64,000 nucleotides of DNA from Rachycentron canadum. Its lineage: Eukaryota; Chordata; Actinopteri; Carangiformes; Rachycentridae. Position numbers and translations under genes: made by a program. Under the pieces are notes generated by a model. The model searched no databases. It saw only the letters and a list, made by a program, of their open reading frames with translations, and was not told where the DNA came from. The DNA lies in assembly GCA_038496675.1 (NCBI GenBank), contig CM076653.1, forward strand, positions 16,158,348 to 16,222,347, in the 5' to 3' direction. Numbering within the stretch: position 1 is the first letter of the stretch; the number at the start of each line of letters is the position of its first letter. Positions 11,510 through 62,767 of this stretch are shown here, piece by piece.

Positions 11510-14500
11510 CTGCCTTTACATAGAGAATAGTTGTACTGCTATAATGTTACTGCTGTTATTGTTTAAAATCTGGTGTCCAGAACCTTTAATTTGACCAGCA
11601 GAAATGATGCAGCGTAGAAATGGAGTCTACTGGTGGTTTTACACACACTGTTTGCAGTCTAGTATTGACTGATGAGTATGTATTTATAGTATTCATTAGA
11701 ACTGTGACGTCACATTCTCTTTCAGGGCTGAGTGTGGAGCAGTTCATTGGGTGGAGGGTTAGTGTGATTTCTTTGTATACACAGTCTAAGCGGGTGGTGC
11801 TGCTGAGCCCTCCCCATCCCCCATGTTGAGTCTTTTTAAAGCTGCACTGATCAATATTTTTCATGTAGAGAACAGCTCAAATGGCTGAGTGATGTTGAAG
11901 GGGTCATGAGGTCAGTGTGTGACATGCTCTGACAATCTGGGAACCTGAGGTGTACATCTAGTATGACTACACAAAGCATGCGACCAGTGCATTGTGTGTG
12001 TTTGCCTGTTTGTGATTAAAACCTGTGTCAGGAAGGTGAAATCCTGAGCAAGGGGAGAGATACTGAAGCAGATTAGAGCAGTTAACTGGATGAAAACAAG
12101 AAAGACAACCACTTCAAAGACACTGGCTTCAGCCTGCTGAGCTGCTAACCAGCTAGTCAAGGCTCAGGGTGAAACAGTGAAACAGATAGGTCTTTTGCAT
12201 CACTTTAACTCTTACTATTACTTTTGCCTACAAAAATCATTAAGAAAACAGAAAACATTACAAAAACATGGAAACAAGGCAGAGTGGATTAGTTGCAGTA
12301 GTAGATTTATTAAATTCAAGGGTGACGTACAGAAACCCAGCCTGGTTGATGAACATAGGCACTGAGTTGGAGTCCAATAGACATCTCTTTATAGGCCCTG
12401 AGGAGCCGCTACCTATTGTGAAGCTTTTTCTCAGGGCATCCCCTTCTTTTCAGTATCAGGGAATTTTTCCACCATTATTTCCATGTTCTTTTCTTAGAGT
12501 TGCTTAATCAGCCCACCAATCCTGATTTGGCATTTGTTCACTGATACCATTGAGTTCACCTTGGATGCTCCTGGCACACAAGGTTTTTTCTCATGCTATG
12601 TAGTTTTGGCTTTTGCCCTTAGCACCAATGACTCCTGAGCCATTTATACCCTTAGCATTTGTTTCTAGGGCCAACACAGCACACTTAATGTATGTATCTC
12701 AGTTTACTTGTTAGATACATTCTGTTTATAATTATACATCTTTTATTGATTAATCCAGAGGTACAGACTGACCTGAGGTAGAGCTGGTCTAGCTCAGACT
12801 GAACAGTGCATTATAACAGCCATAAACAGCCTGCTGTCTGTCCTGCAGGCTGGCATCTGGTTAATACATGTCAGGTTGATGTGTTGGCTCCTCTCACGTC
12901 GCTCACCTGTGATGAAGTGACAGGTCCCTGCAGAGAGAGCAGCAGTCACCTCCACATGGATCCTCACAGCATCAGTGTCACATCAAAGGTCCACATGGTG
13001 CGCTCTCACATGATGCAGTGTTTCAGTGAGGAGACACAGATTCTAAGTGACTGGACGCTGCACGAGACAATAAAGATGAAGATATTTACCACAACAATGT
13101 AAAGGTCTGCTCTTCCTGTAGCTGCAGACGTGGCAGTGTCGCTCACAGGCCTGAGCTGTGTGGTGGAGGCTGATGAATCCTGGCGAAAGAAACAGCCGAT
13201 GTCTCCAACTGGTTTCTATCAAACCAATATATTTCTCTGGCTCGCAGCCTGCAGCTCCACCACAATTAGTTAATACTCTCCACACTGAGGGATAATGAGT
13301 GAGCGGTGAGAGGAGAGTGGGCTGAGAAAAACAACGTTTTGTGCCCTGCTGTTCTTCCCTGTCCTCTGTCTGTGTAATGTTGTTTTCATTCTGCTCAGTG
13401 CATCAGTGCTTCTCAAACAACAGAGCTGTGATTAATACAGGAGAAGGAGCTGCTGTTTGTGGGCTGGTTGAGTACAAATTAAGAATTAACTCCTTTCTAT
13501 AGATCCACTGCAATAAGAACAAGACCAAGAGGGTCAGCTTTGTTTCTTCTGAGAGAGGAGATGACGGGAGATGCCCCACCACCCACCTGCCCTTGTTGTG
13601 AAGTAGCAAATACATCATCAGCAAACACACAATGTCAGGTTCCTGCCAATGAACTAAATAACACTAAATATGATTTGAAGTGGGTACACACTGTGATCCC
13701 CATCCTACTGCCTTGGAAGTTGTTGGAGTAGGTCATCGTTCATATCGCATGTTCAGGTAATGGCCACTGTAGAGTACCAGGGAACTCTGGGAAAGACTGC
13801 TTGAGGATTGTTTTTTGACTTGTACAAGTGTTTTCATTTCTGTTCTCTATGTGTCTGTCATTCCCTTTAGACTCTCTTCATGACAACTGATAAACCACCT
13901 GTTTACATTTTATTAAGAATTAAAATTATGATCATTGAGGGCGTGGCCTCTTTGAGTGACAGGTGGGTGAGTATATGTGTGTCATTAACCACCTCTTTGT
14001 TATTTTGTTCTATTTACATTCCTTCTGTGTGTAAATGTAAAATAATGTGTTTTAGATCAGTGGTGATTATGTTGTGTTCACGTTAGCTAACAGTTCAAAA
14101 CGTTATTGCAGGAAGTTTTTTCATCTGATATATGTGATGTTTTTTTCCTCATGGAATGACGAGTGCTTAAAAATGGAAACACCCCAAAAAAGATCTTGCT
14201 TTGGCTTCTAAAGCTAGAAACAGCCCTGAGTGAAACTGTGAAGAAACAAGTGAGAGAGATGTTGGAAAGTGGCAGAGTGAATGAAGAAGTTTGTTTAAGT
14301 AAAAAAATACAGAAGGGTCAGAGACAAACCTCAGCAGTGATGAAGATGTCACAGCTGTAAACAGAGCGAGACTGAAGCTCATTGTCTGTGTGGACACAGA
14401 GGAGATGAGAGAAACAGCAGAGAGCTGAGACACTGACCTGCTCCCTGGTCAGAAGCTGCTCTGTTTAAGCCTCTATTTATGGCTCTGTCGCCTGCTCTGA

Positions 14501-14660
14501 AAACACCATTATGAGCTGATGGGCACAAACATAAAGTGTGTAAACGTTGTGAAGAGGGATGGCAGCAGCTCAGGGTGTGAGGCGTGACTGGGCCTGTGAT
14601 CAGGGAGAGAGAGAGACCAGGGTACATATCAGGATCAGCATGCTGGCATCTCTGGATCAC
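11510..14660. other. Non-coding sequence, no gene seen
   Basis: Several open stretches of 60-98 codons occur on both strands but overlap one another, have no family-like sequence and lack consistent splice sites. Confidence 0.45.
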
Positions 14661-14661
14661 G

Positions 14662-14687
14662 TGATGATGATGATGATGATGATGATA
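14662..14687 (+). repeat. (GAT)n microsatellite
   Basis: About eight TGA/GAT units in a row. Confidence 0.85.
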
Positions 14688-14704
14688 CTGATTTTTTCAA
14701 ATGA

Positions 14705-14825
14705 GGATGAGTCTGACTTTATTATATCCTGGAACCTTTCTTCTTTAATGGGGGCAGTTTGTTCAGGACCCAGTTGGGTCAGAGACAGTGTTGTGTCACT
14801 ATGATTCAGTTTCTTGGGAGGTTCA
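14705..14825 (+). repeat. Second copy of the 9370-9515 repeat
   Basis: Same orientation, with matching TTTATTATATCCTGGA, GGGGGCAGTTTGTTCAGGAC and ATGATTCAGTTTCT blocks. It is internally shortened. Confidence 0.75.
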
Positions 14826-15362
14826 AGAATTTATAATACTCAAAGCATAATACATCATTTTATGTCATTTCTCAGAATTCATATTGACAATATGTACTTG
14901 TATATATGTACATGTAACAGTCAGAGAGCATGTGACAGGTTAGTGGCCAACTCTTTGAAAATGAAAGAGAAAAAAGGAAGGACAATTAGGGTTTTTAAAA
15001 TAAATGGAAGTATCTCTAATTCTTATTATAATAGAACACATCGAACAATATTTTCAAACAAGCTCTTTTAAATTAAACAGTAATCATTACACAAGGGGCT
15101 TAAACTTAAGCTTGGAGAACCAAGCTGCTTAAACAAACCTTTGAATTGTGAGGTACATTGTCACATGTCCTACTGAGTTTGGTCCATATTCAGACATCAC
15201 ACCACTCATGATCCCAAAGGGCCTGAATCAAACGAGAGGACTCAGGGGTCACGTGGAGGCGGGGTGTGTTTGATGCCCATCTCTGGGTTGATGGAGAAAA
15301 AAACCACCTGAAATAAGTCCAGTCTGGACACAGCTAGTAGCTCCTGATCTCTCCTGTGTCTC

Positions 15363-15387
<25 letters not shown>
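15363..15387 (+). repeat. (GT)n microsatellite
   Basis: Uninterrupted GT dinucleotides in a TCTGTGTGTG context. Confidence 0.9.
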
Positions 15388-15394
<7 letters not shown>

Positions 15395-16389
15395 TCCTCT
15401 CTGGCAGTGTAAAAATAGTCATTAGTCAATAGTCAAATAGTCATTACAAACCTTTGTTTGTAATGACTTTGAAATGGTCTGAATGAATCATGACTGCTGT
15501 TTCTTTATTGCAGACTCTTAACATGATGTTATAAAGTCTGCAGAGGTTTCCTGCAGTTTGAGCCTCTGCCATGACGCCTGTGACTGAGTGTCCTGGTCCA
15601 CCAGGGCCATTTCACACAGTAACCAGAGCTGGTTTGCACCATAATGACAATATGATCTTTACAGTAGAAATCAATCTGTGGATAAATATACCCTCAGTAA
15701 CAGCACTGACAATGAAGCTAATGTGATATCATCTTATCAAGGCAGGAAATGTTTCCTCATCACCTCCACGTCCTCTTTTTCCCAGAGAGCAGGTCTTTGA
15801 GTCACATGACCCCATGACAGCAGCACACCTGTGGCTCATGTAATGGTCTGCAGCAGATAACAACCTTCACAACACTGCTCCACACACAGGCTAATAATGT
15901 TTCATACAGCAGGTATAATTTACCTGAGTGAGGAATCGGTTTAAATGATGATGACAGCAGCCCTTTCGTCGTGACTTTAGAGAGGAGAAGAAGAAAAACT
16001 GACCACATGACTCTAACAGGTCCAGTACCAGAGGACATATTTTTCTACAGGGAACATTGGAGTTTCACTGATAGAGCAGGAGGTGATTTAGTGCTTTTCT
16101 GTTGCCATGGTCACTCAGCAAAAAAAAAAAAAAGTTCATCCATCATTTTAGACTGCAGCAGAAAATGTGACTGCGACATCATGACTTCATGTCACACACC
16201 AGGCTGTGGACAAAAGAGGGAGAAGCACAGCAACAGACCAATTAACAAGTGATTTATCTAAAAAACTGGCAGCTGTAAAGAGTAGGAGCAGCAGTGTGGG
16301 TGGGTGCATGAAGTGTGATGTTGTGTGATGCAGCAACACAAGCCAAACTAGTGATTCAGGGAGGAGAGAGAACCAAAGCTGAGCTTTAG

Positions 16390-16570
16390 CAGGAGCTGTG
16401 TCCCAGTTCAGGGGCCACATCCATCAGGGGACCTGGTCCACGAAGGTGTGGCCCTTTGTAGCTGCTGTAGACCATGAAGTCCAAACTAAAATGAGACAGT
16501 CTGGTCTACAGAGGACTTTCACTTTGTGTGCATCCTGTCAACCAGCAACCTTGAAAACATGTAAAACGTG
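16390..16570. repeat. Dispersed repeat family B fragment
   Basis: It shows GTGGCCCTTTGTAGCTGC, AATGAGACAGTCTGGTC and AGCAACCTTG blocks that recur, partly in other arrangements, at 22965-23130, 40070-40215 and 27335-27690. Confidence 0.5.
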
Positions 16571-16784
16571 ATGTTTTAAGGCCCTTAGTTTTAACAAATG
16601 TACTGTTACCTGTTAAACTGAGCTGAAACACTTTTTAACAGTGTAATCCTCAGGCTATTTTGAAGAGAAAATATTTTTGAAGAAAAACTTTACCTGACCA
16701 AACAAAAATCTATTCTGTCCTCAATAAACACATTTGCCCATATACTTACAATAGTGTCTGTCACTCAGTTGCTTTCACAGATCT

Positions 16785-16906
16785 CCACAAAACCAGCCAA
16801 TCACAGACTCAGAGAAAGTAGTCCTGATGGACTCAAACCCGTGGCCACTGCTGACAAACTTTTGTGGTACAAGCTCTATCAGTTTTGTGATTGGCTGGTT
16901 TTGTGG
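16785..16906. repeat. 122-bp snap-back inverted repeat
   Basis: Perfect 21-bp arms lie at 16785-16805 and 16886-16906, facing each other across 80 bp. Each arm contains CCAGCCAATCACA or its complement. The form resembles a short MITE-like or foldback element. No clear target-site duplication is seen beside the arms. Confidence 0.75.
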
Positions 16907-17142
16907 CGCGTTCAATGTGCAGAAAGAGTTGAGCGTGCATGGAGCATGGAGATGTTGAGACTACTCACACCTGGGGTCCAGGTGCGGCCAGAACTGCTGG
17001 CCCTTTGCGACATCCATCTCTGGTGCCTGCAAAGAAAACAGCCAAACAAAGCAAACAACAGGTAGAGCGGAGAGGGTCAGTGCCACGGCAGCGGTGCCTC
17101 CTCAACATTTGAGAGAGTTCATTCCCAATTCACATCCAGGTT

Positions 17143-17625
17143 TCAACCCTCTGTAATGTCACCCATTGGTTTGTGAGCTGCTGTTCTGAAGCCTGTGTGT
17201 AATTTGTCTGTCGCCATCTTGTTTTTTTTTTTAAACCAGAAGAAACTATATTTGGAGAAGAAGATGGAGCTGAGGAGGAGTGAGGGGTGGATCTGACCTG
17301 CAGTCTGTCAGTCACACAGTAGCCACGCCCCCTAATTAATTCCCTGCTTTATGGTCTATTTTCCTCTAAATGGACCATCATTTAAAAACTGAACATCATG
17401 TTGTATTGAAGACTTGAAACTAGAGACTGAGACCATAAACTCATTAGGAAAACATTTACTGAGCTAATAAATCAAGGGAGAAGTAGGGACATTTTCCCAT
17501 AGACTTCAATACAATCTGACTTCTTTAACAACCAGTGGAGTCGCCCCCTGATGGTCATTAGAGAGAATGAAGGTTTTTGCTTCACTTTTCAGACCCAGAG
17601 TCTACGTCCTTATTTATAGACTGTG
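17143..17625 (+). repeat. Dispersed repeat family A, most complete copy
   Basis: It runs from a CACCCATTGGTTTGTGAGC head through TTTATGGTCTATTTTCCTC, CATGTTGTATTGAAGAC, GAGCTAATAAATCAAGGG, GACTTCAATACAATCTGAC and CCCCCTGATGGTCATTAGAG to CAGACCCAGAGTCTACGTCC. Partial copies occur at 2560, 9200 and 41440 (plus) and 27065 and 48960 (minus). No coding capacity is seen. Confidence 0.8.
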
Positions 17626-18439
17626 TTCACACCAATTTAAGGCCAGCGGAGGCCTCAGACTCTCAGTGGTCTGCCACATGAAAAAAGCCAAATATCGAAT
17701 GTGAGTGAGATCAAGTGGGGATAAAGAGAGGATCACACATTTGAACCATTTCTCATTAAAGCCATTTATTCAGTGATGAAAGAGGGAGCCATAGAAAATG
17801 TCATTAATCCATGAACCAGCAGTGTGAAAGGAATGTTAATTCAGAGCTGCTCAGGCATGAAACAGATCCAAGTGATATTATCTGTGCTTTTCATGAGACC
17901 CAAACACCAAAGACTGTTCAGAGACAGCTCAGCTGTAGAGATGTGTCAGACAGAGCCACCTCACCTCTATTCATTCATGAATCACCTCATTTTCATCCTT
18001 TTTTTTTCATTTTTTAACTTGTGTGACTACACCTGGTCCTAGTCTCTCCTGGACCACTTCACAGTCTCATGGGAGAGCAGACTGCACAAAATCAAGAGTT
18101 GGCGAGACGGACACAAAGAGCTGCCATGTAACTATTTTCAGCCTGGTCCAAATAAACACTGAAGATGAAAATGTTTCCCCCTAAATGTCTCGGTAAAATC
18201 ATGACTCCCTGTGGTGGAGTTGTTTGTCTGTGTTTTCATTTTTTTTCACTCCAAGTGTTGGCCAGTTTGTAAGTCTGATTTTTTTATTTCCACCGACCCC
18301 TTTTGTTTGTCTCTACTTGGGTCCTATTATCATAAATTGTAACATAACCAGATCTTGACTAGACCTTGAGATGAGGTCCCACATTTTTATTGGTTCTAAT
18401 TTTCAAAAGTCAACTCTGTAGGACAAACACTTTCTAAGG

Positions 18440-18690
18440 GGTGACTGTGGCTCAGGAGGTATAGCAGATTAGTTTACTTATCAAAAGATGGTTCAATCCC
18501 CGGCTCCTGCAGTTCCCCTGTCCATGTGTCCTTGGGCAAAGATGATAAACCCCAGATTGCCTCTGACTGCTGTTCCATCAGTGTATGAGCGCTCTAAGAA
18601 AGCTTTGAATGTCTGAATGTGGCTTCACATGTAAAGTGCTTTGAGTGGTAGAGACTAAAAAACACCATATTACACCAACTTAAAGGCCAT
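18440..18690 (+). mobile_element. tRNA-like SINE copy
   Basis: TGGCTCAGGAGG at the head resembles an RNA polymerase III A box and GGTTCAATCCCC about 45 bp on resembles a B box. The body has TGTCCTTGGGCAA, TGTTCCATCAGTGTATGA and GTAAAGTGCTTTGAGTGGT, matching a repeat widespread in teleosts. Internal changes suggest an old copy. Confidence 0.7.
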
Positions 18691-19323
18691 TTAAAATCTG
18701 GCCTCTATCTCATAGCTATGAAGAAACCAGGGAAGACAGGATTGCCTGTCCGGTGACTGGGAGTCACCAGAGACTCACAGCAGGATGGAGACAACCACAA
18801 AGACAAAGAAATACAGCTATAACAGAGCAGGTAATTCTGACTAGGTGGAGCTGGTGAGGGGAACTTTCACATGAAGTTTGGCTTGGTCTCATGGCTCAAA
18901 AAGAGACAATCTACAGATACACTCCAACTGAAACCCAGAGATGATATCTAGACAAAACAAGTACATCGTCCCAAATAAATATACTCTCTACTCCACATTT
19001 CCTTTGTTGGGATCATGTGACATTTGATTTGATGACTGGTCTGAGTGAGATGCTGTGAGAGGTTGTTTGTTCAGCTTTACTCCAACAGGACGTTCTGTCT
19101 GCAGCATGAACCATCTTCAGTCTGTCACATTACAGACATGTTTACGATGGTTCACTGACTTTACTGTACTGTACTGTGTTGCCTTTTGTCTTTTTCTGCT
19201 ACACAACAAAGACCACTACAATTACACAACTACACTTGCAATACCTGTAGATAAGTAATGTTGCTGATGGCTGTGAGACAGAGAGAGGCCAGTGAAGTTT
19301 ATCCCAAAATGAGAAACTCAGCA

Positions 19324-19329
19324 TTTATT
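19324..19329 (-). terminator. Candidate poly(A) signal of GASK1A
   Basis: AATAAA on the minus strand, about 760 nt after the stop codon. No other AATAAA or ATTAAA was seen between it and the stop, and T-rich sequence follows it. This would give a 3' UTR of roughly 780 nt (about 20090 to 19300) in which I see no other element. Confidence 0.5.
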
Positions 19330-20090
19330 AATGATTTGACTTTTAATGGCTCATTAGTCACAAGCTGGTAAGACGAAAGAAAACCAAAAGAATAATTTGA
19401 CATTAACCTGTTGTTTTGCCAATTAGATCACTTCATTTCAGAATCAAGAAGTAAGTGTCAGTTGACAGCAGCCTGCTGCCCACAATACAGAGCGGATGAA
19501 TTGAGCAAACGAAGGTCCTTACAGAGGAAAGGTGCTGATAGCTAAAGTGATTTTGTGTCGTCTGGAGCGTGCAGCAGCTCGTCTCCTCCTCTGTCTGAGC
19601 TTATAAAAGTCCTGTCAGGACAAAACAACACAACCTGGCAGAAGCACGTGAACGATGCGTAAAGACTGTATATCTTGTCAGACAGCTTGTATTTCCCTCT
19701 TGGCGATGGTGATGCAGAGGCTCTGGCCTTTGTTTATACGACAGGTAATAATTACATAGCAATTTAACACCCAAGTAGAGTCCAACCCTATAAACACTGT
19801 ACAGTGAGTGGACAAGTGGACAGTCTGAACACAGCTTGTGTGTTGCTGCTCCTGCTGCCTCAGCTGGCAGTTAAACCCAGAGCCGGGCTCAGACGTCAGT
19901 GTGGCGTCAACAACAGGTTTTGTGATTTCAGTTGGACTTTAGGACAAAATCACCTTGGCTTGGGTAATTTTTGGCTTAAAATTGTTGAATCTGTCTGAAT
20001 TTCTCCTGCATGAACTGAGTCATTTAAATGTTCACTGAGGAGTTGTCATCTTCAGCTCATCAACCTGCTTTAACTCCAGTCTCAGTTCAG

Positions 20091-59149
<39,059 letters not shown>

Positions 59150-59152
<3 letters not shown>

Positions 59153-59365
59153 GGTCGCACAGGCTAAGCCATGGACCGCTCACTCATCCCGTCCTCAGGC
59201 TGGAGGCTGATGGAGCTCCACACAGACGCGGGACAAGCCGGTGGTCCTGAAGCCGGAGACTCGGGCCACAGCTTTACTTTGAAAAACCTCCCCTCGGCTC
59301 CGGGAGCGCGACTCTTCCCGCTCACCAAGTTACCTGAACAGTCCAGGTAACAGTGACACGTCCAT
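59150..59365 (-). CDS. gask1a: GASK1A exon 1: 5' UTR ending in the start codon
   Basis: Only the last three bases (59152-59150, ATG) are coding; the donor GTGAGT follows directly at 59149. The Kozak context is strong: ACC precedes the ATG, and the +4 G is supplied by exon 2 after splicing. This ATG is needed because the next in-frame ATG is codon 32, inside the membrane segment, and starting there would remove the anchor. The transcription start is not visible, so the 5' boundary given is only the first base of an upstream ORF. The exon lies in GC-rich, CpG-rich DNA. Confidence 0.72.
59164..59187 (-). promoter_or_regulatory. Upstream ORF in the GASK1A leader
   Basis: Reading on the minus strand, ATG at 59187 opens a seven-codon ORF (MSERSMA) that stops at 59166-59164. 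This is 11 nt before the main ATG and out of frame with it. A second ATG in the same frame sits two codons before the stop. A further small uORF (MDVSLLPGLFR) runs 59365-59330 if the exon reaches that far. Such uORFs commonly dampen translation of the main frame; that effect is an inference here. Confidence 0.5.
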
Positions 59366-59421
59366 GTTGTTCGCCGCACACTTGTAGTTATCGACGGGCT
59401 GTTGTGTGTTTGTGCGCCCAG

Positions 59422-59459
59422 CCTCCCCTCCCTCCCCCCTCCCCCCCTCTCCCCCGGGG
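59422..59459 (-). promoter_or_regulatory. G-rich tract (possible G-quadruplex) in the GASK1A promoter
   Basis: On the minus (gene-sense) strand this is an almost pure purine tract with at least five G-runs of three or more separated by single A or GA. That fits the usual G-quadruplex pattern and is also a typical binding target for Sp1/KLF-like or MAZ-like factors. Whether it lies upstream of or within the 5' UTR is unknown. Confidence 0.5.
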
Positions 59460-59659
59460 AACGCGCTGCTCCACGCGAGCGTCTGGGCTGATTTCAAAGT
59501 AAAAGTCTCAGTGTTTTCAGGAGCAACGCAGACGTCGTGGAGTGAAACTTGAGAAGAAACGTCTTTCCCCAAAATACAGCGTTTGTCCAGCTGCCAGGAA
59601 ACTCAGGACGGACCCTGACCGGGCAATAATCCAGACTTCACCGATCCCTGAACGGAAAA

Positions 59660-61140
59660 ACACAAACTCCCCAACGCTTCAATCGAAATAACATTTATTC
59701 TGATAGTGAAATGTATGTTACCCGATTGAACACGAGGGTCATTTAACATAAGTATTTTCTTATTCTTTAGAGTTAAATGGAAATGTCAGTAAATATTTTT
59801 GGGGAAAGAACATCGAACATACATGGAATATGATGTTGTTTCATATCTACCAACATCTCCACATAGACAAACACAACATTTATTCATTGTTGCTGTATTT
59901 TCAGTCCAGATTCTCTGTGACTGGTCCTGCTCTTTCAGAACAGTGATGTTCTCCAGGGCCGTGCACAGACATTTTTTGGGGGCAGGTGCTCAAGTCAAAA
60001 TAAAACGCACCCCTTCTCATAATGTTACACACATGCGGACATAAAACTATTTACATATTTATTTAATACCCACTTATGCAAGTGTTAACTACTTTTTAAG
60101 TCTACATTTATCACAAGAACAGGCAACAATACCACATTGTAGAAAAATTCTGCAAATAATAAAAAAGTAAATAAACCAACCAATCTGCTCTCCAAACTAC
60201 AATGTAGGCCTATGTCCAGGTGCAACCATTTGGCAAAGTGTGATCTGTATACTGTGGTGAAGGCAGCATTTTGAGGCAATTTGTGAATGAAAAAATTCGT
60301 GTGCATGATAATTAAGAGTTAATTTCCCAGAAATATACCAACATTGGGATAACGTGCACAACTTCAAGGACCTGACCATAAAGCTTCTTTTTCTGAAGTC
60401 AAATTTGAAAAAAAAAAAAATCTTGCAAAAAGAGAACATATATTCTCAGAGGCGGAAAGGACAGGTATTTGAATGCTGCGTATGTGCCTGATGTCCTGAC
60501 ATAGCCCTCCTCTCATTTACACCTTGTTGACCATTTCCAGGAGTTTGAGCTTGTGACCCAAACGTTCATTTCATGAACCAGCAGCATTAATCTAGGTCCA
60601 GCTGCTCCACTGGAAGAGAAACTACAGGGGTGATTGTGTAGACCTGTGTGAGTGTGAACAGGCCACTTCATAAAGAAGAGAAGGGCTGTCAGCAAAACTT
60701 TCTTTTATACATAATATATTTTAAATATTTTTAATATATATTGATAATAATAAGTCATAATATCAGAGAGTTTTTCCTATTTTTATGTTGAGAGCAGCTG
60801 TATCCAAATTCTTCTACAGGGATCCTCCCAATTCTCCCACCAGGTTCCTGGACTAGTCCTTCAGCAGGGGCAAGTACATTCAACTCACGCCACACTGATC
60901 CCTGTAGAAGGGTTACAGTGCCCTCTTGTGTTTATGAAGGCTCTCTCAGCTATCTCATTTGTCTTTCTGAGGGGCGGAGGGTACCAAGCATCCATCTGTG
61001 TCAAAGAGCAGTGACAGAGGAGGTATTTCGCCTCCAGCCGTGTCCCAGAGTCACACATTGAGTCAGGAAAACAAAAAGCATTCATTAGGATAAATTTTGT
61101 ATGTAGAGTTTTTATACAGTGTTTTTAATGTATGCTAGTG
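59660..61140. other. Upstream flank of GASK1A, no gene seen
   Basis: Open stretches are short. The CAGGGCCGTGCACAGACATT motif at about 59956 resembles one end of a fish hAT-like repeat, but no partner end was found. Confidence 0.4.
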
Positions 61141-61148
61141 TCCCACAG

Positions 61149-61446
61149 GGCAGCATGGTGGTGCAGTGGTTAGCACTATCGCCCCACAGCAAACCCAGGC
61201 CTGGGGCCTTTCTGTGTGGAGCACATTCCCTCTTTGCCTGTGTGATTCCCTCCAGCTTCTCCAGCTTCCTCCCACAGGTTAACTGGTGACTCTAAATTGC
61301 CTATAGGTGTGAGTGTGAGTGTAAATTGGTTGGTCAGCCCTGTGATAGACTGGTGACCAGTGAACCCCTCACACAGTATCAGCTGGGATTGGCTCCAGCC
61401 CCCCATAAACCGGACATATAGGCACAATAGATAACGGATGGATGGA
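61149..61446 (+). repeat. Abundant teleost interspersed repeat, copy 2
   Basis: It opens GGGCAGCATGGTGGTGCAGT and continues GGCCTTTCTGTGTGGAG, TTCCTCCCACAGGTTAA, GGTGACTCTAAATTGCC and GGCTCCAGCCCCCCATAA to a GGATGGATGGATA tail. It is better preserved than the 4311 copy. Confidence 0.8.
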
Positions 61447-61449
61447 TAA

Positions 61450-62440
61450 TGTCCCACAATGCGCTGCATAAACTAAATATGGAGGCCAGTGAAAGTAACA
61501 AAAACAAAAGCGGAAATAACAGATTTACAAGAAAAGAAAAATAAGAAATGTTACATTTAAATATGTGCATGTCAATGTGAATTTATTCCACAATTGCTCT
61601 TCTTTAACTCTCTCTTCATTGCTTCCTCTTCCTTTACACAACATGGACATGTGCTGACATCTTGAGTACTGATAAAATCACTATGTACCTGTGCACAGTG
61701 CAGTGTGTCCCTGAGCCTGCTGTCAAATATAATCCCAATGATCCCTCTATTGTCATTATACAAGAACAATACAATGAAATCCTGTTTAGCTACTCTGGAC
61801 ATTAAAAATACAAAAACAAGACAACCAGATAAATAACCTAAAGCTAAATACCTGGGTAACTAAGCAGCACCAGAATGAATACACAAATAAAAGCAGCATT
61901 ATTATAAAAAGTGTCTTTAGAGCAGATAAGTTCTTGTTTGTGTGTGTGTTGTGTGTGCTCACATGTATTTCACTGCTTGGAGTGGGGTGTGATGTGTTGG
62001 AGAACAGTAGCCCATAGGTGGCGATGTTGGTTTGTTTTTGAAACCAAAGGCATGAAAATTAAAATAATCACCTCGATGTTGTTCTGACATGGAAACATAT
62101 TGATAAGAACCAGGCCCTGGAAAAACAACGCAGCTCTGTGAGAGGGGGTCTGGAAACCAGACTGCAGCCAGCTGTGGCTCGACACATCTGCTCAGACTTC
62201 AGGGTCACTCTTGTTCTGTACTGGAAGAGTTTATTAAAGAAGAATACAAGAGATTGTTCTTTGCACATACATGAAATACGAAGTTGTGTCACGATGAAAC
62301 AGGAAGCTGACAGTTTCACTTGGCTGCTGTCTGTTTGAATACAGTCTTCTGATGTGGGTGGGGCTTCCTTTTTATGACCGCATCTTCACCACCAGAGAGC
62401 AGCACCACAAGAGGAAAGAGCTGCAGTCAGATCTAATTCA
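61450..62440. other. Non-coding sequence, nothing firm
   Basis: A stretch near 61745-61790, read in reverse, resembles the TACAATGACAATAAAG-type tail found at the ends of some fish retroelements, but too little remains to classify. Confidence 0.35.
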
Positions 62441-62767
62441 TGACAGTGTGTGCGCAAAGCAACATGGCGTGTGGAGCGTGGGGAGGGAGACGAGCTGGCC
62501 TATCATCTGATCTTTGACATTTCTGCCTCTTCCCCCCCTACTCACTCATTCCTAATGTTCAACACCACTGTCCCTCTGCACAATCAGCTGCTTCATCTGA
62601 CTCCACTGAACTCTGACCCCTCACTCCGACCCTTCAGCCACGCGACCCCTACGGCTCTCACATCATGACATTTCAGCTGAATAAAAGCTCGTCCAGTAAA
62701 GTATGTGTGTGTTGAGAACATATGTGTGCTCTCTTGTTCTATGTTACTCTCCTCTGTTCCATTGCAG

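Noticed and set aside
18440..18510. A functional tRNA gene
   Set aside because: A- and B-box-like words are present, but the surrounding sequence is a known repeat type and no cloverleaf is formed.
19604..19640. TATAAAAG on the plus strand as a promoter
   Set aside because: It lies in the likely 3' UTR region of GASK1A, with no downstream coding frame or CpG signal; a single TATA-like word is not evidence.
59164..59379. A separate 71-codon minus-strand gene in the CpG island
   Set aside because: It has no ATG at its beginning, is rich in Pro/Ser/Arg as expected for GC-rich leader DNA, and is better explained as GASK1A 5' UTR.
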